This document shows positions 1 to 8,826 of a stretch of 64,000 nucleotides of DNA, piece by piece. Positions within the stretch are counted from its first letter, which is position 1, and every line of letters begins with the position of its first letter. This stretch comes from JAEZDC01 sp036676415 (GTDB lineage Bacteria; Bacteroidota; Bacteroidia; Chitinophagales; Chitinophagaceae), in contig JAKFCX010000001.1 in NCBI GenBank assembly GCA_036676415.1, positions 62,001-126,000 on the forward strand. The letters are read 5' to 3'. Both the position numbers and the translations under genes were made by a program. Below the pieces are notes generated by a model that did not search any database, had not been told where the DNA came from, and saw nothing but the letters and a program-made list of their open reading frames with translations.

Positions 1-271
1 CATTGCTGGTGAGCTGTATAGCTTCGGTAATCGAACTATAACCCAGGTAATTCACTTCAATCAGGTAAGTTCCTGCAGGAAGAGATTGGATTTTATAGTT
101 TCCGAGACTATCAGATATAGCACCGATTTTTATATCATGCACATAAACGGAGGCACCGGCTAAGGGTTTACCATTTGTGTCCTTAATTCTTCCCGAAAGA
201 CTTCCGGCCTGACCGTAAGAAAAAACGGAAAAGCCACACATAATGACTAAAACGCTAAGAATCTTCATCAT
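1..271 (-). CDS. TonB-dependent receptor or related outer-membrane protein, N-terminus only
   Basis: The gene runs off the left edge, and only about the first 90 residues are visible. They begin with a signal peptide ending near SYGQA, followed by a carboxypeptidase-regulatory-like (CarboxypepD_reg) beta-sandwich with the family's typical G-x-I-x-D-x-x-G-x-P-L-x-G-A-x-V pattern and a GTY-x-I-E-V-x-Y-x-G-Y ending. In Bacteroidota this domain usually precedes a TonB plug and barrel, but it also occurs on other surface proteins, so receptor is the likely call rather than a certain one. The start is either of two adjacent ATG codons (271 or 268). A good Bacteroidota promoter lies just upstream at 294-323. 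It is divergent from the ECF sigma gene. Confidence 0.7.
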   Translation of the reverse strand, partial: MMKILSVLVIMCGFSVFSYGQAGSLSGRIKDTNGKPLAGASVYVHDIKIGAISDSLGNYKIQSLPAGTYLIEVNYLGYSSITEAIQLTSN

Positions 272-293
272 AATATTTTTTGCTACGTTGTTG

Positions 294-323
294 CAAAAAT
301 ATGAATTCGGAGCAATTTCCAAA
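294..323 (-). promoter_or_regulatory. Bacteroidota-type promoter for the receptor gene at 1-271
   Basis: Read on the minus strand there is TTTG, an 18-nt spacer and TATTTTTG, matching the Bacteroidota sigma-A consensus TTTG-N19-TAnnTTTG with a spacer one base short. The -7 element ends about 22 nt upstream of the start codon. Confidence 0.55.
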
Positions 324-556
324 ATCTTTATGCCCCAGGTAGTCGATTTGAAGATTTAATGCAGCAGATATTTACCCTATCATGTCAAACACTAGGGAAA
401 TAACAGAAGTGAAGATGAAACTAACTGCTTATAAGATTCTACCCGAATCTGATTATTGATGAAAAACCGCTACCCTGGATGTTCAGAAACAACAATAAAA
501 GAAGCAGTAACCCAAAGCCGAAATTGTCTATATTTAGGGCTGAGACAAACCTACAA

Positions 557-1135
557 ATGACAGAAGAAGCGATCATCTTTGGCTGTTTGCATAATGATCC
601 GGCATCGCAACGAGAGTTATACAACAGGTATAGCCCAAAGATGCTTTCGGTATGTTATCGTTTTGCCCAAAGCCGGGAAGATGCTGAGGATATGCTCCAG
701 GAAGGTTTCATTAAAGTATTTACTCAAATACACACCTTTCAGAATAAAGGAGCTTTTGAAGGTTGGATAAGAAGGATCATCGTTCATACCTGTATCAATT
801 TCCTGAAAAAATATAAAAAGTTCAATGAAAGTGTTGACCTGGCTTTTGCAGGATATCTTTCTGTAAAAGAAGAAACAATGCCTTCAATCATGCAGGCAAA
901 ACAAGTGGTTGAATGTATCAGGCTATTACCCATTGGTTACAGAACAGTATTGAATTTATACGCTCTGGAAGGTTATAGTCATAAAGAAATTGCAGGTATG
1001 CTTGATATTGAAGAGAGTACCAGCAGAAGTCAGTACACGAGGGCAAAATCTATGTTAGAGACAATTCTGATAAAGAAGAAGATCGTAGAAAGACCGAAGG
1101 AAAACTTTGATCTTGCTGCTGTATTAAAACATTAA
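557..1135 (+). CDS. ECF-family RNA polymerase sigma factor
   Basis: A sigma-70 family extracytoplasmic-function factor of 192 residues. It has region 2 (about residues 20-85, with a Y-x-P-K-M-L-x-V-C-x-R-F helix and a D-A-E-D-M-L-Q-E motif) and region 4 (about 120-175, with Y-x-E-G-Y-S-H-K-E-I-A as the helix-turn-helix). Regions 1 and 3 are absent, as is usual for ECF factors. An upstream ATG at 479 would add 26 residues, but homologues start right before the region 2 helix, so I chose 557. The next gene starts 20 nt downstream and encodes a membrane-anchored protein, so it may be the regulator of this factor. The cognate promoters are not known from the sequence. Confidence 0.9.
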   Translation: MTEEAIIFGCLHNDPASQRELYNRYSPKMLSVCYRFAQSREDAEDMLQEGFIKVFTQIHTFQNKGAFEGWIRRIIVHTCINFLKKYKKFNESVDLAFAGYLSVKEETMPSIMQAKQVVECIRLLPIGYRTVLNLYALEGYSHKEIAGMLDIEESTSRSQYTRAKSMLETILIKKKIVERPKENFDLAAVLKH

Positions 1136-1155
1136 AGTTGATGTGAGGCTTGTAT

Positions 1156-2538
1156 ATGGATGATCATTTTTACGATAACGATTTTGAAAAATTTCTGCAG
1201 CAGCAGGTGAAACATCACCGGATGTATCCTTCCGATGCTGCATGGAAAGGAATATATAAACAAATTCACGGCGATAGAAAATGGCCGGGCCTTTATTTCT
1301 TTGCCATTCTTATGGTAGCTGCATTAACTGTATGTACCGTATTCATAGAATCAAAACCTATTGTTTATACCCAGAAAACTTTTGCAACTACTGCTCTTGA
1401 ACCGGTGTACAATCAATTAAATCCTGTTCAAACTACGGAACACACTTTAAAATATATTAACAGCAATATCGCTTCACCTGTTTCATCTGATAATCTCATT
1501 ACTGCCTTAACACTTACTGCTACAGAACCTACAACCGAACCTGCGAGTAATTTAAATGATCAGGCTTCAAGGTACGAGGAGGTTTCTTTACAGCCTGCAA
1601 CAGATCTGCAAATAGCATCAACAGGTGTTACTGAAACAGAACTTAAGACTGTAACATCTTCAAACAAAACTGATCTTTCAAATAAGATCATAACTGCCAC
1701 ACCAGTAGTTACTGTTGATGAAAAAGAAAAAGATGCTATTGCAAAGAAAAATTCAACAGATGAATACCTGGAGCAGCATCCTGACGAAACAGAAAGGATA
1801 TTGAAACAGCAGCTTAGAACCAAGCCATCAAGGTGGCAAATGCAGTTCTATATTGCACCATCATTAAATTATCGCAAAGTAATTGACGAGAATCCAACCT
1901 CTACTCATTTTTATGGCCCAGTGGCAAACAATACAAGAACAAGTGCAAATAAAGTGATCAGGTATAAGCCAGGAATGGGAATCGAGATCGGCATTGGAGC
2001 ATTGTACAGCCTGACTGATAAAATAAAAATAAAAACTGCATTACAATACAATATCAGGCAATTTAACCTTGAAGCATATACAGGTGGTACTGAACTGGCT
2101 AAGATTGCAGAACAGGATGGTAATACAGTTTACGCATTAACCAAATACAGGAGTGCCGGTGTAAATAGTGAAACAGAACTGCTTAATAAATATCACCAAC
2201 TATCAATACCTGTTGGCCTTGAATATTCGTTACTCAGATCTAAACGGATCGGTATTCAAATCGGCGGAACTGTACAACCTACATATACATTCAGTCAAAA
2301 AGCTTACCTGCTAACATCTGATTATAAGAGTTATGCGAACGGAAAGGATATTCTTCGTAAATGGAATGTCAATAGCAGTTTAGAAGCAACCTTTAGCCTG
2401 AAAGCAAAAAATGTTGAATGGAAGTTTGGACCGCAATTACGTTACCAACATCTCCCAACCTATTCTGATCAATATACAATTAAAGAATACCTGATCGATT
2501 ATGGATTTAAGATTGGGTTTACAAAAACAATTCAATGA
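1156..2538 (+). CDS. Membrane-anchored protein with C-terminal outer-membrane beta-barrel-like domain; possible regulator of the upstream sigma factor
   Basis: This 460-residue protein has three parts. Residues 1-44 are hydrophilic and probably cytoplasmic (an acidic and aromatic stretch, then a W-K-G-I-Y-x-x-I-H helix). Residues 46-66 are one hydrophobic helix. After a Thr/Glu-rich low-complexity linker (about 70-210) comes a domain of about 240 residues with alternating hydrophobic strands, Tyr/Gly-rich and ending near G-F-K-I-G-F-T-K-T-I-Q, like PorT-type porin-family barrels. There is no cleavable signal peptide, which is odd for a barrel. I used the ATG at 1156, because the frame only opens further with a TTG at 1150. 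The 20-nt spacing to the sigma gene suggests one operon. An anti-sigma role is inferred from position and topology, not from a recognised anti-sigma domain. A terminator follows at 2561. Confidence 0.7.
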   Translation: MDDHFYDNDFEKFLQQQVKHHRMYPSDAAWKGIYKQIHGDRKWPGLYFFAILMVAALTVCTVFIESKPIVYTQKTFATTALEPVYNQLNPVQTTEHTLKYINSNIASPVSSDNLITALTLTATEPTTEPASNLNDQASRYEEVSLQPATDLQIASTGVTETELKTVTSSNKTDLSNKIITATPVVTVDEKEKDAIAKKNSTDEYLEQHPDETERILKQQLRTKPSRWQMQFYIAPSLNYRKVIDENPTSTHFYGPVANNTRTSANKVIRYKPGMGIEIGIGALYSLTDKIKIKTALQYNIRQFNLEAYTGGTELAKIAEQDGNTVYALTKYRSAGVNSETELLNKYHQLSIPVGLEYSLLRSKRIGIQIGGTVQPTYTFSQKAYLLTSDYKSYANGKDILRKWNVNSSLEATFSLKAKNVEWKFGPQLRYQHLPTYSDQYTIKEYLIDYGFKIGFTKTIQ

Positions 2539-2560
2539 TGCCGTGACCTTTACAAACTGC

Positions 2561-2592
2561 AAAAGAGCTGTTCAACAGCTCTTTTTTATTTT
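2561..2592 (+). terminator. Rho-independent terminator after the sigma/barrel operon
   Basis: The stem is GAGCTGT-tca-ACAGCTC (2565-2571 with 2575-2581), with A-rich 5' and T-rich 3' flanks (six T, then ATTTTT). It lies 22 nt after the stop codon. Confidence 0.85.
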
Positions 2593-2613
2593 TATGAACA
2601 TTAATTTTACAGC

Positions 2614-3183
2614 ATGAGGATTTGCACTATTCTACTATTATTTCTTATCTGCAGCTGTGGTAATAAAAACAATTCAACAGAAGAAGAAGTGGCCACTTAC
2701 GATACATCAACACTATATTATGATATTCCGCTGGGTATCAAAAATGAGATCGCTGAAGTGAAAAGAACTTTCGCTTACACCTATATGCTAACTATCGAAG
2801 GAACAGCAAGGGATTCTGTCGAAATCGACTCTACCAAATTCCTGCAACTTGCATCTCCGTTTCTGCAACTCGACCTGAACCATCAGCGTATAAGAAAATA
2901 TTATAAAGAAAGTATTTTTGAAGATGGCGATACAAAAAGTATCGTACTTAATTACAGTACAAACAATCCTGAATTACCAGTGAGATCAGCATCCATAATG
3001 CTGGATAACGAAACGCAGCAGTTTAAACGAATGGATATTCAGAAGTCATATGCTAAAGCTGATACTTCCTATGAAGAAAGGCTTGCATGGATTAGTAATA
3101 AGAACTTCCAAATAATCCAGATTGCTTCGACAAAAGAAACTGAAAGAACCAGGCAGATCTATGTAAAATGGAACCAGAGATAA
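2614..3183 (+). CDS. Lipoprotein of unknown function
   Basis: A 189-residue protein with a short lipoprotein signal: a hydrophobic core, then L-I-C-S-C with the lipidated Cys at residue 15, followed by a polar Asn/Glu-rich tether. The mature part is mixed alpha/beta with many Asp/Glu/Lys residues and no motif I recognise. It starts 22 nt after a terminator, so it probably has its own promoter, and it ends 15 nt before uvrC. No function can be assigned. It may be a helper lipoprotein found only in this group. Confidence 0.75.
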   Translation: MRICTILLLFLICSCGNKNNSTEEEVATYDTSTLYYDIPLGIKNEIAEVKRTFAYTYMLTIEGTARDSVEIDSTKFLQLASPFLQLDLNHQRIRKYYKESIFEDGDTKSIVLNYSTNNPELPVRSASIMLDNETQQFKRMDIQKSYAKADTSYEERLAWISNKNFQIIQIASTKETERTRQIYVKWNQR

Positions 3184-3198
3184 TTAACCTGCCACCTG

Positions 3199-5004
3199 AT
3201 GACGAGTAAAGAATTCCAGCAGCGTGTACATAAAATTCCTACCGAACCCGGCATCTATAAATATTATGATGAAAAAGGAACACTGATTTATGTTGGTAAG
3301 GCAAAAAATTTGCGGAAAAGAGTTTCATCTTATTTTACCAAGAGTTTATCCAGCTATAAAACACATGAACTCGTTCATCGCATCAGGACGATAGAGTTTA
3401 CGATTGTAAATTCGGAACAGGATGCACTCTTCCTTGAAAACTCCCTGATAAAAGAATACCAGCCATTATTTAATATCAACCTCAAGGATGATAAAAGTTA
3501 TCCTTTCATCGTTATAAAAAAAGAGCCATTCCCCAGGGTCTTTTTAACCAGAAGAAAGATCAATGACGGATCTGAATATCTCGGACCTTTTACCTCTGTT
3601 GCCAAAGTGAGAGATCTTTTGAATTTTATTCGCTACAGCATTCCATTAAGAACCTGCAAACTCAACCTTTCTAAACAAAACATTGAAAGAGGGAAATTTA
3701 AAGTCTGTCTTGAATATCATCTTGGCAATTGCAAAGGGCCTTGTGAAGGATTGCAGACAATGGAAAACTATAATGGGGAGTTGCAACAGGTACGAAATAT
3801 TCTAAAGGGAAACCTTACACCTGTACTTACTCAGTTCAAGAAAGAAATGCAATTACTGGCTTCGAATATGGAGTTTGAAAAAGCGGAAATGCTTCGTAAG
3901 AAGATTGAGCATCTTGAGCATTATGAATCAAAGTCAGTGATCGTGAGCCGGCACATATTTCATGTTGATGTATTTACGATGATCAGAGAGTACGAAAATG
4001 CTTACGTGAATTACCTGATGGTGCAAAATGGCACCATTGTACAAACCCATACTGTACAACTGAGAACACCTTTGGAAGAGACGGATGAAGAGGTTTTGGT
4101 TTTTGCTATCAGTAACCTAAGACAGACATTCAGCAGCACATCTAAAGAAATTATTGTTCCGATACAATTGGAATATCATGAGCCGGAAGTGATCATTACT
4201 GTACCCAGAAGTGGTGACAAAAAAAAGTTGCTTGATCTTTCGATCAAGAATGTTGAATACTACCAGGAAGAATTGCACAGAAAAAAAATCCTCCAATTAG
4301 AGGGTTCCACCGACAAAGAAAAAAAGAAAGTGCTTTATCAATTGCAGAGCGATCTGCATCTCTCTGATCTTCCGCTGCATATTGAATGTTTTGATAACTC
4401 CAACTTCCAGGGAAGTTATGCTGTAGCTGCCATGGTATGTTTTAAAGATGGTGTTCCAAGTAAAGAGAATTACCGGCACTTCAATATCAAAACTGTAGAA
4501 GGTATCAATGACTTTGCTTCTATGAAAGAAGTTGTTTCACGACGATATAAAAGACTGGTTACAGAAGATAAACCGCTTCCACAACTCATCATCATTGATG
4601 GCGGAAAAGGTCAGCTGAATGCTGCTGTTGAAGCTTTGGACGAAGTTGGACTGAGAGGTAAGGTGAATATTTTCGGGCTTGCAAAAAATGAAGAAGAGCT
4701 TTTCTTTCCGGGTGACCAGCAATCGATAAAACTTCCTTGGGACAGCGAAAGTTTGAAACTGATACGAAGGATCAGGGATGAGGTCCACCGTTTTGGAATT
4801 ACCCATCACCGAAATAAAAGATCAAAAGGCACTTTCAAAAATGAGTTGGAAGACATAAAAGGAATTGGCAAACAGACAGCAGATATGCTACTCAGGAAAT
4901 TTCGTTCGGTAAAAAATATCCAGGCTAAGAGTTTCGAAGAACTTACTGCAGAAGTTGGCAGTGCCAAAGCAAAACTAATCTGGGATCATTTTCATAAGGT
5001 TTAA
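3199..5004 (+). CDS. uvrC: UvrABC system protein C (excinuclease subunit)
   Basis: UvrC makes both incisions around a lesion marked by UvrAB in nucleotide excision repair. The 601-residue sequence has the full layout: a GIY-YIG nuclease (residues about 14-95, with G-I-Y-K-Y-Y and a V-G-K-A-K-N-L-R-K-R motif) for the 3' cut, a four-Cys cluster (C-K-L ... V-C-L ... N-C-K-G-P-C), a UVR helical hairpin (about 205-240) that binds UvrB, an RNase-H-like nuclease domain for the 5' cut (S-N-F-Q-G and I-I-I-D-G-G-K-G-Q motifs), and a C-terminal helix-hairpin-helix (I-K-G-I-G-K-Q-T-A). Length and order are normal. It follows the lipoprotein gene by 15 nt and has a terminator directly downstream. Confidence 0.97.
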   Translation: MTSKEFQQRVHKIPTEPGIYKYYDEKGTLIYVGKAKNLRKRVSSYFTKSLSSYKTHELVHRIRTIEFTIVNSEQDALFLENSLIKEYQPLFNINLKDDKSYPFIVIKKEPFPRVFLTRRKINDGSEYLGPFTSVAKVRDLLNFIRYSIPLRTCKLNLSKQNIERGKFKVCLEYHLGNCKGPCEGLQTMENYNGELQQVRNILKGNLTPVLTQFKKEMQLLASNMEFEKAEMLRKKIEHLEHYESKSVIVSRHIFHVDVFTMIREYENAYVNYLMVQNGTIVQTHTVQLRTPLEETDEEVLVFAISNLRQTFSSTSKEIIVPIQLEYHEPEVIITVPRSGDKKKLLDLSIKNVEYYQEELHRKKILQLEGSTDKEKKKVLYQLQSDLHLSDLPLHIECFDNSNFQGSYAVAAMVCFKDGVPSKENYRHFNIKTVEGINDFASMKEVVSRRYKRLVTEDKPLPQLIIIDGGKGQLNAAVEALDEVGLRGKVNIFGLAKNEEELFFPGDQQSIKLPWDSESLKLIRRIRDEVHRFGITHHRNKRSKGTFKNELEDIKGIGKQTADMLLRKFRSVKNIQAKSFEELTAEVGSAKAKLIWDHFHKV

Positions 5005-5010
5005 AAAAAG

Positions 5011-5045
5011 AAGGGGCCAGGATGTAAATCCAGCCCCGTTTTTAA
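5011..5045 (+). terminator. Terminator after uvrC
   Basis: GGGGC (5013-5017) pairs with GCCCC (5033-5037), with an inner GGAT/ATCC stem. An A-run precedes it and a T-run follows. It begins 7 nt after the uvrC stop. Confidence 0.75.
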
Positions 5046-5180
5046 AATCCAATATCCTATGAAAAACCGTTGTAAAGATAGAATTAGTTGTCAATTTCTC
5101 CATACCGGATTAAAGCTATTTTAAATGTATTTATCCTCATTTCCTTCATCTTTTCTCTGAAAAGCTTCAGTTGTGCACAA

Positions 5181-5205
5181 TAAAAAAGGAGCCAAATGGC
5201 TCCTT
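5181..5205 (-). terminator. Terminator of the gldKLMN operon
   Basis: AAGGAGCC-aaat-GGCTCCTT is a perfect 8-bp stem (5186-5193 with 5198-5205). Read on the minus strand it is followed by a T-run. It lies 24 nt beyond the gldN stop. Confidence 0.9.
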
Positions 5206-5229
5206 AAATATTTATGTTTTGAAAGGCTA

Positions 5230-6294
5230 TTAGTAAGCCCAAAGGTTCTGTTCGTAATTGAATATCTTTTCTTTGATATTCTCACCCTCCAGCAAACGGA
5301 AGAGTGGATCTCTGATCAGGTCTTTCAACCTGGCATCGGTTGGATTATCAACACTCGACTTAACGATATAACTGCTGAAGAACCTGCTTTCAAAAAGATC
5401 TTCCCAAGTCATTCGTCCACTGGAATTCTTTGGATTGTAAGCAAACGACTTTGCAAGTTTTGGTCGCAGATCAGGATAATAGATCCAGAACAAAGTTTTC
5501 TCTGCCGAAGGCTGACCTTTTATCGCAGATATTTTTGCTACAGGAGCAATTCCCAAAATACGAGTAAACAATCGGCTACTTTCTTTATCAAACATCACCT
5601 GCTCTTTAATCCTGAAAGTGTAGATAGAATCCGGTTTAGGAGCAAAAGGATTTGTTCTCCACTGAACGATGGTGTCATAAACATTCTCGTCATTCAGATT
5701 TGGCACATACTGGGTATCCAATGTGCTTCCTGATTGAGCAACAAACGACATTAAGCTGTCATAAGTCATTGGAGTGGTAAACCTGTCATCATCTGCAGAA
5801 AAAGCCATTACAGAATCATTCTTCATTGCATCTAAAAGGATCGCAAAGAAACGCTGATCACCAATATTGTCTTTTCCAGGATAAGAGAATACACGATTCA
5901 TCTTTTCTCTTGCATCAATCTCTCTCCATACAAAATGACTAAACACAACATCCTCTTCCCTGATATGTTCATAAGCAAGTGGCGTTCTGTCAGCTACCTG
6001 TGTGTTCTTATCATCATAACCAAATTCGGGTCTAAGGCTTCTCTTTACAGATCCGCCATATTCTTTACCGCTGGTGCTTCTTGTGGTATCAAGGCGTTTC
6101 TCCGGTACAACATTCCCTGTTCCGGTTGTTGTAGTTGTTGTTGTAGTTCCGGTTCCTGAGGTTCCGGTAGTACCTGTACCTGTTGTTCCAGTTCCTGTAG
6201 TTCCGGTTCCTGGCTTCTTAGGCCTGAATTGAGCATTAGCAATTGATGCACTCAACCCAATAAAAACCGCACTTAAGATCAATACCTTTTTCAT
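5230..6294 (-). CDS. gldN: Gliding motility/T9SS protein GldN
   Basis: GldN (PorN) is a periplasmic partner of GldK in the ring associated with the T9SS trans-envelope complex. The 354-residue sequence has a signal peptide ending A-N-A-Q, then a Gly/Thr tandem-repeat linker (residues 29-60), then the conserved GldN domain with R-E-D-V-V-F-S-H-F-V-W-R-E-I and R-x-K-x-N-x-x-F-x-Y-P (about 105-350). It is the last gene of gldK-gldL-gldM-gldN, 14 nt after gldM. The pure Gly/Thr repeat is unusual and is discussed under findings. Confidence 0.95.
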   Translation of the reverse strand: MKKVLILSAVFIGLSASIANAQFRPKKPGTGTTGTGTTGTGTTGTSGTGTTTTTTTTGTGNVVPEKRLDTTRSTSGKEYGGSVKRSLRPEFGYDDKNTQVADRTPLAYEHIREEDVVFSHFVWREIDAREKMNRVFSYPGKDNIGDQRFFAILLDAMKNDSVMAFSADDDRFTTPMTYDSLMSFVAQSGSTLDTQYVPNLNDENVYDTIVQWRTNPFAPKPDSIYTFRIKEQVMFDKESSRLFTRILGIAPVAKISAIKGQPSAEKTLFWIYYPDLRPKLAKSFAYNPKNSSGRMTWEDLFESRFFSSYIVKSSVDNPTDARLKDLIRDPLFRLLEGENIKEKIFNYEQNLWAY

Positions 6295-6308
6295 AGATAA
6301 TTGTTTCT

Positions 6309-7850
6309 TTAATCTAACACTATCGTAATACCTTGTTGTAATGTACGTCCAACACCACCTGGCCCACGTACTTTAATATTTCCAATAATAACTGTTGTTC
6401 CTGATTCTGCCCTGTTGATCCAGCCTCTTACCGGACCAGAAAATGCAGGTCCGTTTACTTCAGTCATTTCAGGCTCTGGAAAACCAGGACCAGAAAACAT
6501 GATGAAATAAGAAACAACGTCATACTTAACACCTTCAAAAACGAAATCTCCCAATGTTGCGATCACACCCTGCTGTGCCCTGAACCTGTTAACAGCCATA
6601 GAACCTGAAGCCACACCACCAACAGTTGCTAACGGATCCGGAACCCTTTTTACAGGAATTTCAAATCTTGCTGTTGTTTTGTTTTTTCTGTCAGTAGCGG
6701 TTACTGTTACCTTTCCTGTTTGAGTGAAAGTGGCTATGTATTGACCTCTTCCTGCTGCTCTTACAGAAGCACCTGCACCCGCAATACTCAGATCAACTGT
6801 TTCAGCACCACCAGAACCTGTTACGCTTACCGGGTTTTCTAATCCCTGGTAAAATACTCTTGTTTTGTCAGTTGAAACTGTTAAACCTGAAGGAGCACCA
6901 ACAGTGTACTTAATAACCTTATTTACAGTAGCCGGTTGTCCTGTATTCGGGTCAATATAATTTACTACTACCGTTTTGCTATATTCTCCCGGTGCATTTT
7001 CAGCTTTTGTTTTCAACTCATAATCTCCTAGCGGAGTTCTTTGAGCAGTAGCTCCACCAACAGTAATAGTAGGCATTGCTTTACTACTGTAAGCACCAAT
7101 ACCTGCATTGATGGTAAATTCTTCGCCTGGCATCATGTAAGTAGAACTTGAGTTGGCAATTACCTGGAATTGATCATAAGTAATCACTACTTCACCAACT
7201 TTCCTGTGGAAATGCTCTACTAATTGTGCTTCTGCATTCTTCACGTCGTTTTGAAACTTACTAAGAATAGTTAATGCAGCAACAGTTGGAACCATCCTGA
7301 AGTATGAAGCACTCCAGTCTCCCTTGTTGGCAATGTTATTCGTTTTAGGCAGTGTCAGGTTGATAGGCAAGGTTTTTTCAAACATTGCTTTTGCTTCCGG
7401 ATCAATCGCAAGAAGTTTGTTTTTTAGATCTCTTAATTTGGCTTCCAGTTGTTTCCCTTTATTATTCTCTACAAACATTCTTGTAGCTGCATCAAGGTTA
7501 TCTTCTTTATATGAAGAATCTTTCGCTTCGAATTCAGCTTCTTTTAAAAGCTCAGATTTCAGCGCCTGGATGTAATTATAAGTTTCAGTTGAATATTTAC
7601 GTGCCTGGTCTGCTTTTGCATGCCAGATTTTTGCCTTTTCTGCAGTAGCGCCATCCTTCATTTTATCTTCGAAAGAACGAAAGATCTGCAGGACCTTAGA
7701 TTCTGCAATACTGGTTGAGGTTTCCAGTGTGCTGTTAACCGTTTTGAAGGCATTCAGGATCTCAGCTGATACGTTCAATGCTAACAATGCTGTTAACACG
7801 AGGTACATTATGTTGATCATCTTCTGCCGTGGCTCTTTAGGTAGTGCCAT
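6309..7850 (-). CDS. gldM: Gliding motility/T9SS motor protein GldM
   Basis: GldM (PorM) forms with GldL the proton-driven inner-membrane motor of the T9SS, and its periplasmic shaft reaches towards the GldKN ring. The 513-residue sequence starts with the conserved P-R-Q-K-M-I-N-x-M-Y-L-V-L-T-A-L-L-A-L-N-V helix (about residues 7-30), which crosses the inner membrane. A helical domain (about 30-220) and then several beta-rich domains follow, the usual four-domain shaft. The length is normal. It lies 63 nt after gldL and 14 nt before gldN. Confidence 0.97.
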   Translation of the reverse strand: MALPKEPRQKMINIMYLVLTALLALNVSAEILNAFKTVNSTLETSTSIAESKVLQIFRSFEDKMKDGATAEKAKIWHAKADQARKYSTETYNYIQALKSELLKEAEFEAKDSSYKEDNLDAATRMFVENNKGKQLEAKLRDLKNKLLAIDPEAKAMFEKTLPINLTLPKTNNIANKGDWSASYFRMVPTVAALTILSKFQNDVKNAEAQLVEHFHRKVGEVVITYDQFQVIANSSSTYMMPGEEFTINAGIGAYSSKAMPTITVGGATAQRTPLGDYELKTKAENAPGEYSKTVVVNYIDPNTGQPATVNKVIKYTVGAPSGLTVSTDKTRVFYQGLENPVSVTGSGGAETVDLSIAGAGASVRAAGRGQYIATFTQTGKVTVTATDRKNKTTARFEIPVKRVPDPLATVGGVASGSMAVNRFRAQQGVIATLGDFVFEGVKYDVVSYFIMFSGPGFPEPEMTEVNGPAFSGPVRGWINRAESGTTVIIGNIKVRGPGGVGRTLQQGITIVLD

Positions 7851-7913
7851 TGTGTTTTATATATTTTAAGTAGTCCTTATTTTTGGTTTCGGTCATTTAA
7901 CTAAGAGAGACAA

Positions 7914-8693
7914 TTACTGTCTTCCACCCTGCATAGCGCTAAGCATATTTCCGTAGATGTTGTTCAGTCTGCCAAGGTTGTTAGCCAATGCACCGATCTC
8001 TTTCTTTGCTTTTTCAGCATCTTCTGCAGTAGCACCCATAGCAGTTGCTGCCTGGTTAAGTTTACCATAAAAAGCATTCAACGCTTTCAGGTGGTTGTTG
8101 CTTTCCTGCAATTCCATTTCATAAATAGTATTCAGAGAAGACAAGTTCTTTGTCATTACCTGTACCTGCTCGTGGAATTGCTTGGTTGTTTCAGAAGCAC
8201 CATTAAATACCTGCATTGAAGCAGCAGCATTTACATAAGCATCTTTAACAGTACCCAAAGCTGCAGCAGCTTCTTTAGTTTTTGCTGTGTAATCACTAGT
8301 TGCAGAAACTGCACCACTCACATCAGCAATACCATCAACACTTGTAGTAAGTTTTTGGAAACCTGCGCTTAGCTTAGAAAGACTGGCAGGCGTAATTTCA
8401 GCTTCTTCCAGCATTTTTTCCATCGTTCTTAAAGCAGGGTTACCTTTGTCTTTCTTTTTTTCGTGTACTACAACTTCATCCATAGAAGGATCGGTTACAG
8501 CAGGAAAATATAAATATAGAGCTCCATATATAGTAAATATCACAGCTTCGGTACCCAGACCCACGATGAGCATTATGTCAGCACCTTTCCAGTGCATTAA
8601 TTTAAACAATGCACCAACAATTACCACTGCTGCTCCCAGTGATACAAAAATATCTACTACTTTACTAACTTTTGATGGAATTGCAACTGCCAT
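7914..8693 (-). CDS. gldL: Gliding motility/T9SS motor protein GldL
   Basis: GldL (PorL) is the stator-like membrane subunit of the T9SS motor. Two transmembrane helices are visible (about residues 12-32 and 38-64), with H-W-K-G-A-D between them and a Glu at position 49 in the second helix (G-L-G-T-E-A-V-I-F). That is the position of the membrane-embedded Glu reported as essential in Flavobacterium GldL. The rest (about 90-259) is a helical cytoplasmic tail. A stem-loop (8748-8768) separates it from gldK. Confidence 0.97.
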   Translation of the reverse strand: MAVAIPSKVSKVVDIFVSLGAAVVIVGALFKLMHWKGADIMLIVGLGTEAVIFTIYGALYLYFPAVTDPSMDEVVVHEKKKDKGNPALRTMEKMLEEAEITPASLSKLSAGFQKLTTSVDGIADVSGAVSATSDYTAKTKEAAAALGTVKDAYVNAAASMQVFNGASETTKQFHEQVQVMTKNLSSLNTIYEMELQESNNHLKALNAFYGKLNQAATAMGATAEDAEKAKKEIGALANNLGRLNNIYGNMLSAMQGGRQ

Positions 8694-8747
8694 AAAACGG
8701 TTTTTTTAATTTTTTTCAGTTTTGATGTTATAGCTAAAAAGACTAAG

Positions 8748-8768
8748 AGGGGAAGGTATGATTCCCCT
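8748..8768 (-). promoter_or_regulatory. Intercistronic stem-loop between gldK and gldL
   Basis: AGGGGAA (8748-8754) pairs with TTCCCCT (8762-8768) across a 7-nt loop. On the minus strand it is followed by a moderately T-rich stretch, so it could be a leaky terminator, an RNA-processing site or a 3' stabiliser that sets GldK output apart from GldLMN. Confidence 0.5.
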
Positions 8769-8826
8769 GCTTAATTCAGTAAAATTTTCTAGAGATATAC
8801 TTATACTAATAAACTTTTCGGGGTGA

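Noticed and set aside
479..556. Possible 26-residue N-terminal extension of the ECF sigma factor.
   Set aside because: The sequence is Asn/Lys/Ser-rich, unlike ECF N-termini, and an ATG at 557 fits the family.
5059..5124. 21-residue frame starting M-K-N-R-C between uvrC and gldN.
   Set aside because: It is too short, has no hydrophobic or conserved character, lies between two terminators, and I see no second copy.
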